From assembly GCF_051401765.1 (NCBI RefSeq), contig NW_027480468.1:2604001-2668000 (forward strand): DNA of 64,000 nucleotides, given 5' to 3'. The notes under the pieces are model-generated. The model worked only from the letters and a program-made list of their open reading frames with translations. It was not told the DNA's origin and searched no databases. Source of the DNA: Calliopsis andreniformis. Taxonomy: Eukaryota; Arthropoda; Insecta; Hymenoptera; Andrenidae. Position numbers and translations under genes: made by a program. Numbering within the stretch: position 1 is the first letter of the stretch; every line of letters starts with the position of its first letter. Below, piece after piece: positions 12,011-26,076 of the stretch.

Positions 12011-15000
12011 TGAGGATTGAGGATTGAGGATTGAAGATTGGGGATTGGGGATTGGGGATTGAAGGATGAGGATTGAGGATTGAGGATTGAGGATTGAGGA
12101 TTGAGGATTGAGGATTGAAGATTGAGTATTGAGGTTTGAAGACTGACGATTGAGGGTTGAGGATTGAGGATTGAGGATTGAAGATTGGGGATTTGGGATT
12201 GAGGATTGAAGGATGAGGATTGAGGATTGAGGATTGAGGATTGAGGATTGAGGATTGAGGATTGAGGATTGAAGATTGAGTATTGAGGTTTGAAGACTGA
12301 CGATTGAGGGTTGAGTATTGAGGATTGAGTATTGAGGATTGAGGATTGATGAATGAGTATTGAGGATTGAAGATTGAGGATTGAGGATTGAGGATTGAGG
12401 ATTGGGAATTGAGGATTGATGATTGAGGATTGGGAACTGAGTGTTGAGGTTTGAGTGATGAGAATTGATGTTTGTGGATAGAGATTTAAAGATTACAGAT
12501 TCAGTATTGAGTATTGAAAACTGTGAATTGATGATATTCTATTGAGGATTGAGAATTGACAACTGACTGTTGAGGACTGAGGTCTGAAGATTGAGGATTC
12601 AGGATTGAGGATTCAGGATTGAGGTTTGAGGACTGAGCATTGAGGATTGAGGAGTGAGGATTGTGGATTGAGGATTGAGGATTGAAGATTGTGGATTGGG
12701 TATTGCTGATTGAACATTGAGGATTGAGGATTGAGGATAGTGGATTGAGGATTGAGGACTGAAGATTGAATATTGATGATTGAAGATTGAGGATTGAGGA
12801 TTGAGCGTTGTGGATTGAGGACGAGAACTGAGGGTTGAGTATTGATGTTCGAGGTCTGAGGATTGAGGATTGAGGGTTGAGAATTGAGGATTGAGGGTTG
12901 AGGATTGAAGATTGAGGATTGGGTATGGAGGATTTAAGAATGAGGATTGAGGATTGAGGATTGAGGATTGAGGATCGAAGATTGAGCTTTGGGGATTGAA
13001 GATCGAGTATTGAGGATTGAGGATTCAGGATTGAGGATTGAGGATTGAGGATTGAGGATTGAGCATTGAGGATTGACGATTGAGGATTGTGGATTGAGGA
13101 TTAAAGATTGAGTATTGAGGATTGAAGATTGAGGATTGATGATTGAGGATTGAGGATTGAGGATTGAGGATTGAGGATTGAGGATTGAGGATTGAGTATT
13201 GAAGATTGAGGATTGATGATTGAGGATTGAGGATTGAGGGTGAAGGATTGAGTATTGAGGATTGAGGATTGAAGATTGAGGATTGAGGATTGAGGATTAA
13301 AGATTGAGTATTGAGGATTGAAGATTGAGAATTGAGGATTGAGGATTGAACATTGAGGACTGAGTGTTGAGGGTTGAGTGATGAGAATTGATGTTTGTTG
13401 ATAGAGATTTGAAGATTGCAGATTGAGTACTGAGTATTGAAAGCTGTGAATTGAGGATATTCTATTGAGGATTGAGGATTGTCACCTGATTGTTCAGGAC
13501 TGAGGGCTGAAGATTGAGGTTTCAGGATTGAGGATTCAGAATTGATGTCTGAGGATTGAGGATTGAGGATTGAGGACTGAGGATTGAGGATTGAGGATTG
13601 AGCATTGACGATTGAAGATTGAGGACTGTGGATTGAGGATTGAAAATTGACGATTGAGGATTGTGGATTAAGGATTGAGGATTGAACATTGAGGACTGAG
13701 TGTTGTGGGTTGAGTGATGAGAATTGATGTTTGTGGATAGAGGCTCGAAGGTTGCAGATTGTGCATTGAGTATTGAAAACTGTGAATTGAGGATATTCTA
13801 TTGAGGATTCAGGATTGACAACTGATTGTTTAGGACTCAGGGCTGCAGATTGAGGATTCAGGATTGAGGATTCAGAACTGAGGTTTGAGGACTGAGGACT
13901 GAGGGTTGAGGATTGAGAATAGAGGATTGAGGATTGAGTATTGAGGATTGAGGATTGATGATTGAGGATTGAGGATTGAAGATTGAGGATTGGGTATCGA
14001 GGATTGAACATTGAGGATTGAGGATTGAGGATTGAGGATTGAGGATTGAGTATTGAAGATTGAATATTGATGATTGAAGATTGAGGATTGAGGATTGAGG
14101 GTTGCGGATTGAGGACGAGGACTGAGGGTTGAGTATTGATGTTTGAGGTCTGAGGATTGAGGATTGCGGATTGAGAATTGAGGATTGAGGAATGAGGATT
14201 GAAGATTGAGGATTGGTTATTGAGGATTGAAGAATGAGGACTGAGGGTTGAGGATTGAGGATTGGGGATTGAGGTTTGAGGATTGATGATTGAGTATTGA
14301 GGAGTGAAGGTTGAGGATTGAGGATTGAGGATTGAGGATTGAGGATTGATGATTGAGGATTGGGGACTGTGTGTTGAGGTTTGAGTGATGAGAATTGATG
14401 TTTGTGGATAGAGATTTAAAGATTACAGATTCAGAATTGAGTATTGAAAACTGTGAATTGATGATATTCTATTGAGGATTGAGAATTGACAACTGATTGT
14501 TGAGGACAGAGGTCTGAAGATTGAGGATTCAGGATTGAGGATTCAGGATTGAGGTTTGAGGACTGAGGATTGAGGATTGAGGAGTGAGGATTGAGGATTG
14601 AGGATTGAGGATTGAAGATTGAGGGTTGGGTATTGCTGATTGAACATTGTGGAATGAGGATTGAGGATTGAGGATTGAGGATTGAGGACTGGAGATTGAA
14701 TGTTGATGATTGAAGATTGAGGATTGAGGATTGAGCGCTGTGGATTGAGGACGAGGACTGAGGGTTGAGTATTGATGTTTGAGGTCTTAGGATTGAGGAT
14801 TGAGGATGGAGGATTGCGGGTTGAGGATTGAAGATTGAAGATTCAGGTTTGAGGACTGAGGATTAAAGATTGAGTATTGAGGATTGAAGATTGATGATTG
14901 ATGATTGATGATTGAGGATTGAGGATTTAGTATTGAGGATTGAGGATTGAGGATTGAGTATTGAAGACTGAGGATTGATGATTGAGGATTGAGGATTGAG

Positions 15001-17154
15001 GATTGAGGTTTGAACATTGAGGACTGAGTGTTGAGGGTTGAAGATTGAGGATTGAGGATTGAGGATTGAGGATTGATGATTGAGGATTGAGGATTGAGTA
15101 TTGAGGATTGAGGGTTGAGGATTGAGGATTGCGGATTGAAGATTGAGGATTAAAGATTGAGTATTGAGGATTGAAGATTGAGGATTGATGATTGAGGATT
15201 CAGGTTTGAGGATTGAGGGTTGAGGATTGAGGATTGTGTATTGAAGATTGAGGATTGATGATTGAGGATTGAGGATTGAGGATTGAGAATTGAGGATTGA
15301 GGATTGAGGATTGAGGATTGAGTATTGAAGATTGAGGATTGATGATAGAGGATTGAGGATTGAGGATTGAGGATTGAGTATTCTGAATTGAGGATTGAAG
15401 ATTGAGGATTGAGGATTGAGGATTATAGATTGAGTATTGAAGATTGAAGGTTGAGAATTGAGGATTGAGGATTGAACATTGAGAACTGAGTGTTGAGGGT
15501 TGAGTGATGAGAATTGATGTTTGTGGATAGTGATTTGAAGATTGCAGATTGAGTATTGAGTATTGAAAACTGTGAATTGAGGGTAATCTATCGAGGATTG
15601 AGGATTGTCACCTGATTGTAGAGGACTGAGGGCTGAAGATTGAGGTTTCAGGATTGAGGATTCAGAATTGAGGTTTGAGGACTGAGGATTGAGGATTGAG
15701 GATTGAGTATTGAAGATTGAGGATTGATGATTGAGGATTGAGGATTGAGTATTGAGGATTGAGGATTGAGGATTGAGTATTGAAGATTGAGGATTGATGA
15801 TTGAGGATTGAGGATTGAGGGTTGAGGATGGAGTATTGGGGATTGATGATTGAAGATTGAGGATTGAGGATTGAGGATTAAAGATTGAGTATTGAGGATT
15901 GAAGATTGAGAATTGAGGATTGAGGATTGAACATTGCGGACTGAGTGTTGAGGGTTGAGTGATGAGAATTGATGTTTGTGGATAGTGATTTGAAGATTGC
16001 AGATTGAGTATTGAGTATTGAAAACTGTGAATTGAGGATATTCTATTGAGGATTGAGGATTGTCACCTGACTGTTGAGGACTGAGGGCTGAAGATTGAGG
16101 ATTCAGGATTGAGGATTCAGAATTGAGGTTTCAGGACTGAGGATTGAGGATTGAGGATTGAAGATTGAGTATTGAGGATTGAAGATTGAGGATTGAGGAT
16201 TGAGGATTGAGGATTGAGGATGAGGGCTGAGGGCTGAGGATTGAGGTTTAAGGACTGAGGACTGAGGATTGAGGATTGAGAATTGAGGATTGAGGATTGA
16301 GGATTGAAGATTGAGGATTGGGTATTGAGGATTGAAGGATGAGGATTGAGGATTGAGGATTGAGGATTGAGGATTGAAGGTTGAATATTGAGGTTTGAAG
16401 ACTGACGATTGAGGGTTGAGGATTGAGGATTGAGGATTGAGGATTGAGGGTTGAGGATTGAGGATTGAGAATTGAGGATTGAGGATTGAGAATTGAAGAT
16501 TGAGGATTGGGTATTGAGGATTGAGGATTGAGGATTTAAGATTGAGTATTGAGGATTGAAGATTGAGATTTGAGGATTGAGGATTGAACATTGAGGACTG
16601 AGTGTTGAGTGTTGAGTGATGAGGGTTGATGATTGTGGATAGAGATTTGAAGATTGCAGATTGAGTATTGAGTATTGAAAACTGTGAATTGAGGATATTC
16701 TAGTGAGGATTGAGGATTGACAACTGATCGTTGAGGACTGAGGGCTGAAGATTGAGGATTCAGGATTGAGGATTCAGGATTGTGATTTGAGGACTGAGGA
16801 TTGAGGATTGAGGATTGAGGATTGATGATTGAGGATTGAGGATTGAAGACTGAGGATTGGGTATCGAGGATTGAACATTGAGGATTGAGGATTGAGGATT
16901 GAGGATTGAGGATTGAGTATTGAAGATTGAATATTGATGATTGAAGATTGAGGATTGAGGATTGAGGGTTGCGGATTGAGGACGAGGACTGAGGGTTGAG
17001 TATTGATGTTTGAGGTCTGAGGATTGACGATAGAGGATTGAGAATTGAGGATTGAGGAATGAGGATTGAAGATTGAGGATTGGTTATTGAGGATTGAAGA
17101 ATGAGGACTGAGGGCTGAGGATTGAGGATTGAGGATTGAATATTGAGTATTGAG

Positions 17155-17843
17155 GATTGAGGACTGAGGATTAAAGATTGAGTATTGAGGATTGAAGATT
17201 GAGGATTGATGATTGAGGATTGAGGATTGGGGATTCAGGACTGAGGATTGAGGGTTGAGGATTGAAGATTGAGGATTTATTATTGAGGATTGAGGATTGC
17301 GGATTGAGGATTTAGGATTGAGAATTGAAGATTGAATATTGATGATTGAAGATTGAGGATTGAGGATTGAGTGTTGTCGATTGAGGACGAGGACTGAGGG
17401 TTGAGTATTGATGTTTGAGGTCTGAGGATTGAGGATTGAGGATTGAGAATTGAGGATTGAGGATTGAGGGTTGAAGATTGAGGATTGAGGATTGAGGATT
17501 GAGGATTGAGGATTGAAGATTGAGGATTTTGTATTGCGGATTGAACATTGAGGATTGAGGATTGAGGATTGTGGATTGAGGATTGAGGATTGAGTACTGA
17601 AGATTGAATATTGACGATTGAAGATTGAGGATTGAGGATTGAGGGTTGTGGATTGAGGACGATGACTGAGGGTTGAGTATTGATGTTTGAGGTCTGAGGA
17701 TTGAGGATTGAGGATTGAGAATTGAGGATTGAGGATTGAGGATTGAAGGTTGAGGATTGGTTATTGAGGATTGAAGAATGAGGACCGAGGGTTGAGGATT
17801 GAGGATTGAGGAATGAAGATTGAGTATTGAGGATTGAAGATTG
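17155..17843. repeat. First copy of a 963-offset local duplication
   Basis: This ~690-base stretch matches 18,118-18,806 at an offset of 963, checked at GATTTAGG (17,309 and 18,272). Between the copies, 17,844-18,117 is a related but rearranged run. Differences are single bases, for example GGGGATTC here against GGGTATTC in the second copy, and GAGGACGATG near 17,660 against GAGGACGAGG. The pair is repeated in segment B at +19,444. It sits in a landmark-free gap of about 3.5 kb. Confidence 0.75.
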
Positions 17844-18117
17844 ATGATTGAAGATTGAGGATTGAGGATTGAGGGTTGTGGATTGAGGACGAGGACTGAG
17901 GGTTGAGTATTGATGTTTGAGGTCTGAGGATTGAGGACTGAGGATTGAGAATTGAGTATTGAGGATTGAGGATTGAAGGTTGCGGATTGGTTATTGAGGA
18001 TTGAAGAATGAGGACTGAGGGTTGAGGATTGAGGATTGAGGAATGAAGATTGAGTTTTGAGGATTGAAGATTGAGGATTGAGGAATCAGGATTGAGGATT
18101 GAAGATTGAAGATTGAG

Positions 18118-18806
18118 GATTGAGGACTGAGGATTAAAGATTGAGTATTGAGGATTGAAGATTGAGGATTGATGATTGAGGATTGAGGATTGGGTATTCA
18201 GGACTGAGGATTGAGGATTGAGGATTGAAGATTGAGGATTGATTATTGAGGATTGAGGATTGAGGATTGAGGATTTAGGATTGAGAATTGAAGATTGAAT
18301 ATTGATGATTGAAGATTGAGGATTGAGGATTGAGTGTTGTCGATTGAGGACGAGGACTGAGGGTTGAGTATTGATGTTTGAGGTCTGAGGATTGAGGATT
18401 GAGGATTGAGAATTGAGGATTGAGGATTGAGGGTTGAAGATTGAGGATTGAGGATTGAGGATTGAGGATTGAGGATTGAAGATTGAGGATTTTGTATTGC
18501 GGATTGAACATTGAGGATTGAGGATTGAGGATTGTGGATTGAGGATTGAGGATTGAGTACTGAAGATTGAATATTGACGATTGAAGATTGAGGATTGAGG
18601 ATTGAGGGTTGTGGATTGAGGACGAGGACTGAGGGTTGAGTATTGATGTTTGAGGTCTGAGGATTGAGGATTGAGGATTGAGAATTGAGGATTGAGGATT
18701 GAGGATTGAAGGTTGAGGATTGGTTATTGAGGATTGAAGAATGAGGACCGAGGGTTGAGGATTGAGGATTGAGGAATGAAGATTGAGTATTGAGGATTGA
18801 AGATTG
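18118..18806. repeat. Second copy of the 963-offset local duplication
   Basis: The partner of 17,155-17,843. Its right end diverges after GAAGATT near 18,806: here GAGGATT follows, whereas the first copy goes to GATGATT. The - strand frame 18,275-19,063 spans it and reads only the periodic peptide. Confidence 0.75.
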
Positions 18807-20319
18807 AGGATTGAGGAATGAGGATTGAGGATTGAAGATTGAAGATTGAGGATTGAGGACTGAGGATTAAAGATTGAGTATTGAGGATTGAAGATTGAGG
18901 ATTGATGATTGAGGATTGAGGATTGGGGATTCAGGACTGAGGATTGAGGATTGAGGATTGAAGATTGAGGATTGGTTATTGAGGATTGAGGATTGAGGAT
19001 TGAGGGTTGAGGATTGAGGATTGAGAATTGAAGATTGAATATTGATGATTGAAGATTGAGCATTGAGGATTGAGTGTTGTGGATTGAGGACGAGGACTGA
19101 GGGTTGAGTATTGATGTTTGAGGTCTGAGGATTGAGGATTGAGGATTGAGAATTGAGGATTGAGGATTGTGGATTGAGGATTGAAGGTTGAGGATTGGTT
19201 ATTGAGGATTGAAGAATGAGGACTGAGGGTTGAGGATTGAGGATTGAGGAATGAAGATTGAGTATTGAGGATTGAGGATTGAGGATTGAGGATTGAGGAT
19301 GAGGGCTGAGGGCTGAGGATTGAGGTTTAAGGACTGAGGACTGAGGATTGAGGATTGAGAATTGAGGATTGAGGATTGAGGATTGAAGATTGAGGATTGG
19401 GTACTGAGGATTGAAGGATGAGGATTGAGGATTGAGGATTGAGTATTGAAGATTGAATATTGATGATTGAAGATTGAGGATTGAAGATTGAGCGTTGTGG
19501 ATTGAGGACGAGGACTGAGGGTTGAGTATTGATGTTTGAGGTCTGAGGATTGAGGATTGAGTATTGAAGATTGAGGATTGATGATTGAGGATTGAGGATT
19601 GAGGATTGAGGATTGAGTATTGAGGATTGAGGATTGAAGATTGAGTATTGAGGATTGAAGATTGAGAATTGAGAATTGAGGCTTGAACATTGAGGACTGA
19701 GTGTTGAGGGTTGAAGATTGAGGATTGAGGATTGAGGATTGAGGACTGAGGATTGAGGATGAGGGCTGAGGGTTGAGGATTGAGGTTTAAGGACTGAGGA
19801 CTGAGGAATGAGGATTGAGAATTGAGGATTGAGGATTGAGGATTGAAGATTGAGGATTGGGTATTGAGGATTGAAGGATGAGGATTGAGGATTGAGGATT
19901 GAGGATTGAGGATTGATGATTGAAGATTGAGTATTGAGGTTTGAAGACTGACGATTGAGGGTTGAGGATTGAGGATTGAGGATTGAGGTTTGAGGATTGA
20001 TGATTGAGTAATGAGGATTGAAGGTTGAGGATTGAGGATTGAGGATTGAGGATTGAGGATTGATGATTGAGTATTGGGGACTGAGTGATGAGGTTTGAGT
20101 GATGAGAATTGATGTTTGTGGATAGATATTTAAAGATTACAGATTCAGTATTGAGTATTGAAAACTGTGAATTGATGATATTCTATTGAGGATTGAGAAT
20201 TGACAACTGATTGTTGAGGACTGAGGTCTGAAGATTGAGGATTCAGGATTGAGGATTCAGGATTGAGGATTCAGGATTGAGGATTCAGGATTGAGGTTTG
20301 AGAACTGAGGATTGATGAT

Positions 20320-21640
20320 TGAGGATTGAAGAATGAGGACTGAGGGTTGAGGATTGAGGATTGAGGAATGAAGATTGAGTATTGAGGATTGAAGATTGAG
20401 GATTGAGGAATGAGGACTGAGGATTGAAGATTGAAGATTGAGGATTGAGGACTGAGGATTAAAGATTGAGTATTGAGGATTGAAGATTGAGGATTGATGA
20501 TTGAGGATTGAGGATTGGGGATTCAGGACTGAGGATTGAGGATTGAGTATTGAAGATTGAGGATTGATGATTGAGGATTGAGGTTTGAGGATTGAGCATT
20601 GAGGATTGACGATTGAGGATTCAGGATTGAGGATTAAAGATTGAGTATTGAGGATTGAAGATTGAGGATTGATGATTGAGGATTGAGGGTTGAGGATTGA
20701 GGATTGAAGATTGAGTATTGAGGATTGAAGATTGAGGATTGAGGATTGAGGGTTGAGGATTGAGGATTGAAGATTGAGGATTGAAGATTGAGTATTGATG
20801 ATTGAAGATTGAGGATTGAGGATTGAGTGTTGAGGATTGAGGACGAGGACAGACGGTTGAGGATTGAGGTTTGAGGATTGAGGATTGAGGATTGAGGACT
20901 GAGGATTGAGGATTGAGGATTGAGCATTGAGGATTGAAGATTGATGTCTGTGGATTGAGGATTGAAAATTGACGATTGAGGATTGTGGATTGAGGATTGA
21001 GGATTGAACATTGAGGACTGAGTGTTGAGGGTTGAGTGATGAGAATTGATGTTTGTGGATAGAGGCTTGAAGGTTGCAGATTGTGTATTGAGTATTGAAA
21101 ATTGTGAATTGAGGATATTCTATTGAGGATTCAGGATTGACGACTGATTGTTGAGGACTCAGGGCCGAAGATTGAGGATTCAGGATTGAGGATTCAGAAT
21201 TGAGGTTTGCGGGCTGAGGACTGAGGATTGAGGATTGAGAATTGAGGATTGAGGATTGAGTATAGAAGATTGAGGATTGGGTATTGAGGATTGAAGAATG
21301 AGTATTGAGGATTGAGGATTGAGGATTGAGGATTGAAGATTGAGTATTGAGGTTTGAAGACTGACGATTGAGGGTTGAGGATTGAGGATTGAGGATTGAG
21401 GATCTAGGATTGATGATTGAGTATTGAGGATTGAAGATTGAGGATTGAGGATTGAGGATTGAGGATTGAGGATTGAGGATTGAAGATTGAAGATTGGGGA
21501 CTGAGTGTTGAGGGTTGAGTGATGAGAATTGGTGTTTGTGGATAGAGATTTAAAGATTGCAGATTGAGTATTGAGTATTGAAAGCTGTGAATTGATGATA
21601 TTCTATTGAGGATTGAGAATTGACAACTGATTGTTGAGGA
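20320..21640. repeat. Mid-array block recurring at 10.48 and 29.7-31.0 kb
   Basis: The left part matches 10,480-11,360 (offset 9,840). The part from about 20,634 to 21,640 matches 29,994-31,000 (offset 9,360), checked at the GAGTATAGAAG unit (21,259 and 30,619). A third relative covering the right part lies at 24.79-25.7 kb. Two landmark modules, at 21,114 (type II) and 21,597, keep a spacing of 483 bases in every copy. Confidence 0.75.
21006..21199. repeat. Landmark module, type II example (GAGGCTTGAAGG)
   Basis: Type II carries GGATAGAGGCTTGAAGG (or GGCTCGAAGG), GCAGATTGTG and GGACTCAGGG. Its cores are at 11,274, 13,792, 21,114, 30,474, 33,236, 40,558, 46,379, 55,739, 58,368, 59,039 and 62,857. 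The copy at 62,857 has lost 49 bases just after the core. Confidence 0.75.
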
Positions 21641-23612
21641 CTGAGGTCTGAGGGTTGAGGATTCAGGATTGAGGTTTCAGGATTGAGGTTTGAGGACTGA
21701 GGATTGAGGATTGAGGATTGAGGACTGAGGATTGAGGATTGAGGATTGAGGATGGAAGTTTGAGGATTGGGTATTGAGGATTGAAGGATGAGGATTGAGG
21801 ATTGAGGATTGATGATTGAAGATTGAGTATTGAGGTTTGAAGACTGACGATTGAGGGTTGAGGATTGAGGATTGAGAATTGAGGTTTGAGGATTGATGAT
21901 TGAGTAATGAGGATTGAAGGTTGAGGATTGAGGATTGAGGATTGAGGATTGAGGATTGATGATTGAGTATTGGGGATTGAGGATTGAGGATTGAGTATTG
22001 AGGATTGAGGATTGAAGATTGAGTATTGAGGATTGAAGATTGAGAATTGAGGATTGAGGTTTGAACATTGAGGACTGAGTGTTGAGGGTTGAAGATTGAG
22101 GATTGAGGATTGAGGATTGAGGATTGAGTATTGAGGATTGAGTATTGAAGATTGAGGATTCATGATAGAGGATTGAGGATTGAGGATTGAGGATTGAGGA
22201 TTGAGGATTGAAGATTGAGGATTTTGTATTGCGGATTGAACATTGAGGATTGAGGATTGAGGATTGAGGATTGAGGATTGAGGATTGAGTGTTGTGGATT
22301 GAGGACGAGGACTGAGGGTTGAGTATTGATGTTTGAGGTCTGAGGATTGAGGATTGAGGATTGAGAATTGAGGATTGAGGATTGAGGGTTGAAGATTGAG
22401 GATTGAGGATTGAGGATTGAGGATTGAGGATTGAAGATTGAGGATTTTGTATTGCGGATTGAACATTGAGGATTGAGGATTGAGGATTGTGGATTGAGGA
22501 TTGAGGATTAAGTACTGAAGATTGAATATTGATGATTGAAGATTGAGGATTGAGGATTGAGGGTTGTGGATTGAGGACGAGGACTGAGGGTTGAGTATTG
22601 ATGTTTGAGGTCTGAGGATTGAGGATTGAGGATTGAGAATTGAGGATTGAGGATTGAGGATTGAAGGTTGAGGATTGGTTATTGAGGATTGAAGAATGAG
22701 GACCGAGGGTTGAGGATTGAGGATTGAGGAATGAAGATTGAGTATTGAGGATTGAAGATTGAGGATTGAGGAATGAGGATTGAGGATTGAAGATTGAAGA
22801 TTGAGGATTGAGGACTGAGGATTAAAGATTGAGTATTGAGGATTGAAGATTGAGGATTGATGATTGAGGATTGAGGATTGGGGATTCAGGACTGAGGATT
22901 GAGGAATGAGGATTGAAGATTGAGGATTGGTTATTGAGGATTGAGGATTGAGGATTGAGGATTGAGGATTGAGAATTGAAGATGGAATATTGATGATTGA
23001 GGATTGAGGATTGAGGATTGAGTGTTGTGGATTGTGGACGAGGACTGAGGGTTGAGTATTGATGTTTGAGGTCTGAGGATTGAGGATTGAGGATTGAGAA
23101 TTGAGGATTGAGGATTGTGGATTGAGGATTGAAGGTTGAGGATTGGTTATTGAGGATTGAAGAATGAGGACTGAGGGTTGAGGATTGAGGATTGAGGAAT
23201 GAAGATTGAGTATTGAGGATTGAGGATTGAGGATTGAGGATTGAGGATGAGGGCTGAGGGCTGAGGATTGAGGTTTAAGGACTGAGGACTGAGGATTGAG
23301 GATTGAGAATTGAGGATTGAGGATTGAGGATTGAAGATTGAGGATTGGGTACTGAGGATTGAAGGATGAGGATTGAGGATTGAGGATTGAGGATTGAGGA
23401 TTGAAGGTTGAATATTGAGGTTTGAAGACTGACGATTGAGGGTTGAGGATTGAGGATTGAGGATTGAGTATTGACGGTTGAGGATTGAGGATTGAGAATT
23501 GAGGATTGAGGATTGAGGATTGAAGATTGAGGATTGGGTATTGAGGATTGAGGATTGAGGATTTAAGATTGAGTATTGAGGATTGAAATTTGAGAATTGA
23601 GGATTGAGGATT

Positions 23613-23805
23613 GAACATTGAGGACTGAGTGTTGAGTGTTGAGTGATGAGAATTGATGTTTGTGGATAGAGATTTGAAGATTGCAGATTGAGTATTGAGT
23701 ATTGATAACTGTGAATTGAGGATATTCTAGTGAGGATTGAGGATTGACAACTGATTGTTGAGGACTGAGGGCTGAAGATTGAGGATTCAGGGTTGAGGAT
23801 TCGGG
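23613..23805. repeat. Landmark module, type IV example (core ends in ...CTAGTG)
   Basis: The module runs from GAACATT through GTTTGTGGATAGAG and the core GATATTCTAGTGAGG to the GATTCAG-like units. Type IV is marked by CTAGTG after the core and a doubled GAGTGTT. Other type IV cores are at 2,065, 5,671, 16,694, 29,342, 36,138, 43,165, 48,986, 54,607 and 59,675. Every unit in it is still 7 bases, so it is a diverged part of the satellite and not an insertion. Function unknown. Confidence 0.75.
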
Positions 23806-24578
23806 ATTGTGGTTTGAGGACTGAGGATTGAGGATTGAGGATTGAGGATTGATGATTGAGGATTGAGGATTGAAGACTGAGGATTGGCTATCGAGGATTG
23901 AACATTGAGGATTGAGGATTGAGGATTGAGGATTGAGGATTGAGTATTGAAGATTGAATATTGATGATTGAAGATTGAGGATTGAAGATTGAGCGTTGTG
24001 GATTGAGGACGAGGACTGAGGGTTGAGTATTGATGTTTGAGGTCTGAGGATTGAGGATTGAGTATTGAAGATTGAGGATTGATGATTGAGGATTGAGGAT
24101 TGAGGATTGAGGATTGAGTATTGAGGATTGAGGATTGAAGATCGAGTATTGAGGATTGAAGATTGAGAATTGAGAATTGAGGCTTGAACATTGAGGACTG
24201 AGTGTTGAGGGTTGAAGATTGAGGATTGAGGATCGAGGATTGAGGACTGAGGATTGAGGATGAGGGCTGAGGGTTGAGGATTGAGGTTTAAGGACTGAGG
24301 ACTGAGGAATGAGGATTGAGAATTGAGGATTGAGGATTGAGGATTGAAGATTGAGGATTGGGTATTGAGGATTGAAGGATGAGGATTGAGGATTGAGGAT
24401 TGAGGATTGAGGATTGATGATTGAAGATTGAGTATTGAGGTTTGAAGACTGACGATTGAGGGTTGAGGATTGAGGATTGAGGATTGAGGTTTGAGGATTG
24501 ATGATTGAGTAATGAGGATTGAAGGTTGAGGATTGAGGATTGAGGATTGAGGATTGAGGATTGATGATTGAGTATTGG

Positions 24579-24770
24579 GGACTGAGTGATGAGGTTTGAG
24601 TGATGAGAATTGATGTTTGTGGATAGATATTTAAAGATTACAGATTCAGTATTGAGTATTGAAAACTGTGAATTGATGATATTCTATTGAGGATTGAGAA
24701 TTGACAACTGATTGTTGAGGACTGAGGTCTGAAGATTGAGGATTCAGGATTGAGGATTCAGGATTGAGGA
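24579..24770. repeat. Landmark module, type I example (ATTTAAAGATTACAG)
   Basis: Type I carries TTTAAAGATTACAGATTCAG and GAATTGATGATATTCT. Other cores of this kind are at 3,022, 6,614, 12,533, 14,463, 20,177, 31,977, 33,907, 39,621, 44,129, 49,943, 60,311, 61,640 and 63,479. A relative with TTTAAAGATTGCAG is at 21,597, 25,189, 30,957 and their B and C copies (41,041; 44,640; 46,862; 50,454; 56,222). Confidence 0.75.
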
Positions 24771-24771
24771 T

Positions 24772-25690
24772 TCAGGATTGAGGATTCAGAATTGAGGTTT
24801 GCGGGCTGAGGACTGAGGATTGAGGATTGAGAATTGAGGATTGAGGATTGAGTATAGAAGATTGAGGATTGGGTATTGAGGATTGAAGAATGAGGATTGA
24901 GGATTGAGGATTGAGGATTGAGGATTGAAGATTGAGTATTGAGGTTTGAAGACTGACGATTGAGGGTTGAGGATTGAGGATTGAGGATTGAGGATCTAGG
25001 ATTGATGATTGAGTATTGAGGATTGAAGATTGAGGATTGAGGATTGAGGATTGAGGATTGAGGATTGAGGATTGAAGATTGAAGATTGGGGACTGAGTGT
25101 TGAGGGTTGAGTGATGGGAATTGGTGTTTGTGGATAGAGATTTAAAGATTGCAGATTGAGTATTGAGTATTGAAAGCTGTGAATTGATGATATTCTGTTG
25201 AGGATTGAGAATTGACAACTGATTGTTGAGGACTGAGGTCTGAAGGTTGAGGATTCAGGATTGAGGTTTCAGGATTGAGGTTTGAGGACTGAGGATTGAG
25301 GATTGAGGATTGAGGATTGAGGATTGAAGATTGAGGATTGGGTATTGCGGATTGAACATTGAGGATTGAGGATTGAGGATTGAGGATTGAGTATTGGGGA
25401 TTGAGGACTGAAGATTGAATATTGATGATTGAAGATTGAGGATTGAGGATTGAGGGTTGTGGATTGAGGACGAAGACTGAGGGTTGAGTATTCATGTTTG
25501 AGGTCCGAGGATTGTGGATTGAGGATTGAGGATTGAGGATTGAGGATTGAGGATTGAAGATTGAATATTGATGATTGAAGATTGAGGATTGAGGTTTGAG
25601 GGTTGTGGATTGAGGACGAGGACTGAGGGTTGAGTATTGATGTTTGATGTCTGATTATTGAGAATTGAGGATTGAGAATTGAGGACTGAA
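24772..25690. repeat. Block paralogous to 30,540-31,454 (offset 5,768)
   Basis: The variant order matches 30,540 onward at an offset of 5,768. Both share the GCGGGCTGAGG unit, GAGTATAGAAG, the GGATCTAGG unit and the GATATTCTGTTG form of the landmark core (25,189 and 30,957). The far end of this block carries the intact run that the A/B junction interrupts at 31,454. Copies in B and C lie at 44,223 onward and 50,037 onward. Confidence 0.75.
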
Positions 25691-25883
25691 GATTGAGTAT
25701 TGAGGATTGAGGATTGAGGATTGAGGATTGAGTATTGAAGATTGAGGATTGATGATTGAGGATTGAGGATTGAGGGTTGAGGACGGAGTATTGGGGATTG
25801 AGGATTGAAGATTGAGGATTGAGGATTGAGGATTAAAGATTGAGTATTGAGGATTGAAGATTGAGAATTGAGGATTGAGGATT

Positions 25884-26076
25884 GAACATTGCGGACTGAG
25901 TGTTGAGGGTTGAGTGATGAGAATTGATGTTTGTGGATAGTGATTTGAAGATTGCAGATTGAGTATTGAGTATTGAAAACTGTGAATTGAGGATATTCTA
26001 TTGAGGATTGAGGATTGTCACCTGACTGTTGAGGACTGAGGGCTGAAGATTGAGGATTCAGGATTGAGGATTCAGA
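25884..26076. repeat. Landmark module, type III example (GTCACCTG)
   Basis: Type III carries GGATAGTGATTTGAAG and GATTGTCACCTGACTG after the core. Its cores are at 3,462, 7,374, 7,830, 15,582, 16,037, 25,992, 35,026, 35,481, 45,443 and 51,257. Three of the four distinct copies with an altered core (GGTATTCT or GGTAATCT) belong here: 3,462, 7,374 and 15,582, the last repeated at 35,026. A related form with GTCACCTG but GGATAGAG lies at 11,764, 13,456, 29,041, 32,900, 54,306, 57,980, 60,864 and 62,479. Confidence 0.75.

Noticed and set aside
21663..23618. 651-codon open frame, repeated at 41,107-43,062 and 46,928-48,883
   Set aside because: Conservation of the frame across copies follows from near-identity of the duplicated DNA, not from coding constraint. 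Another - strand frame (21,550-22,068) is open across the same bases.
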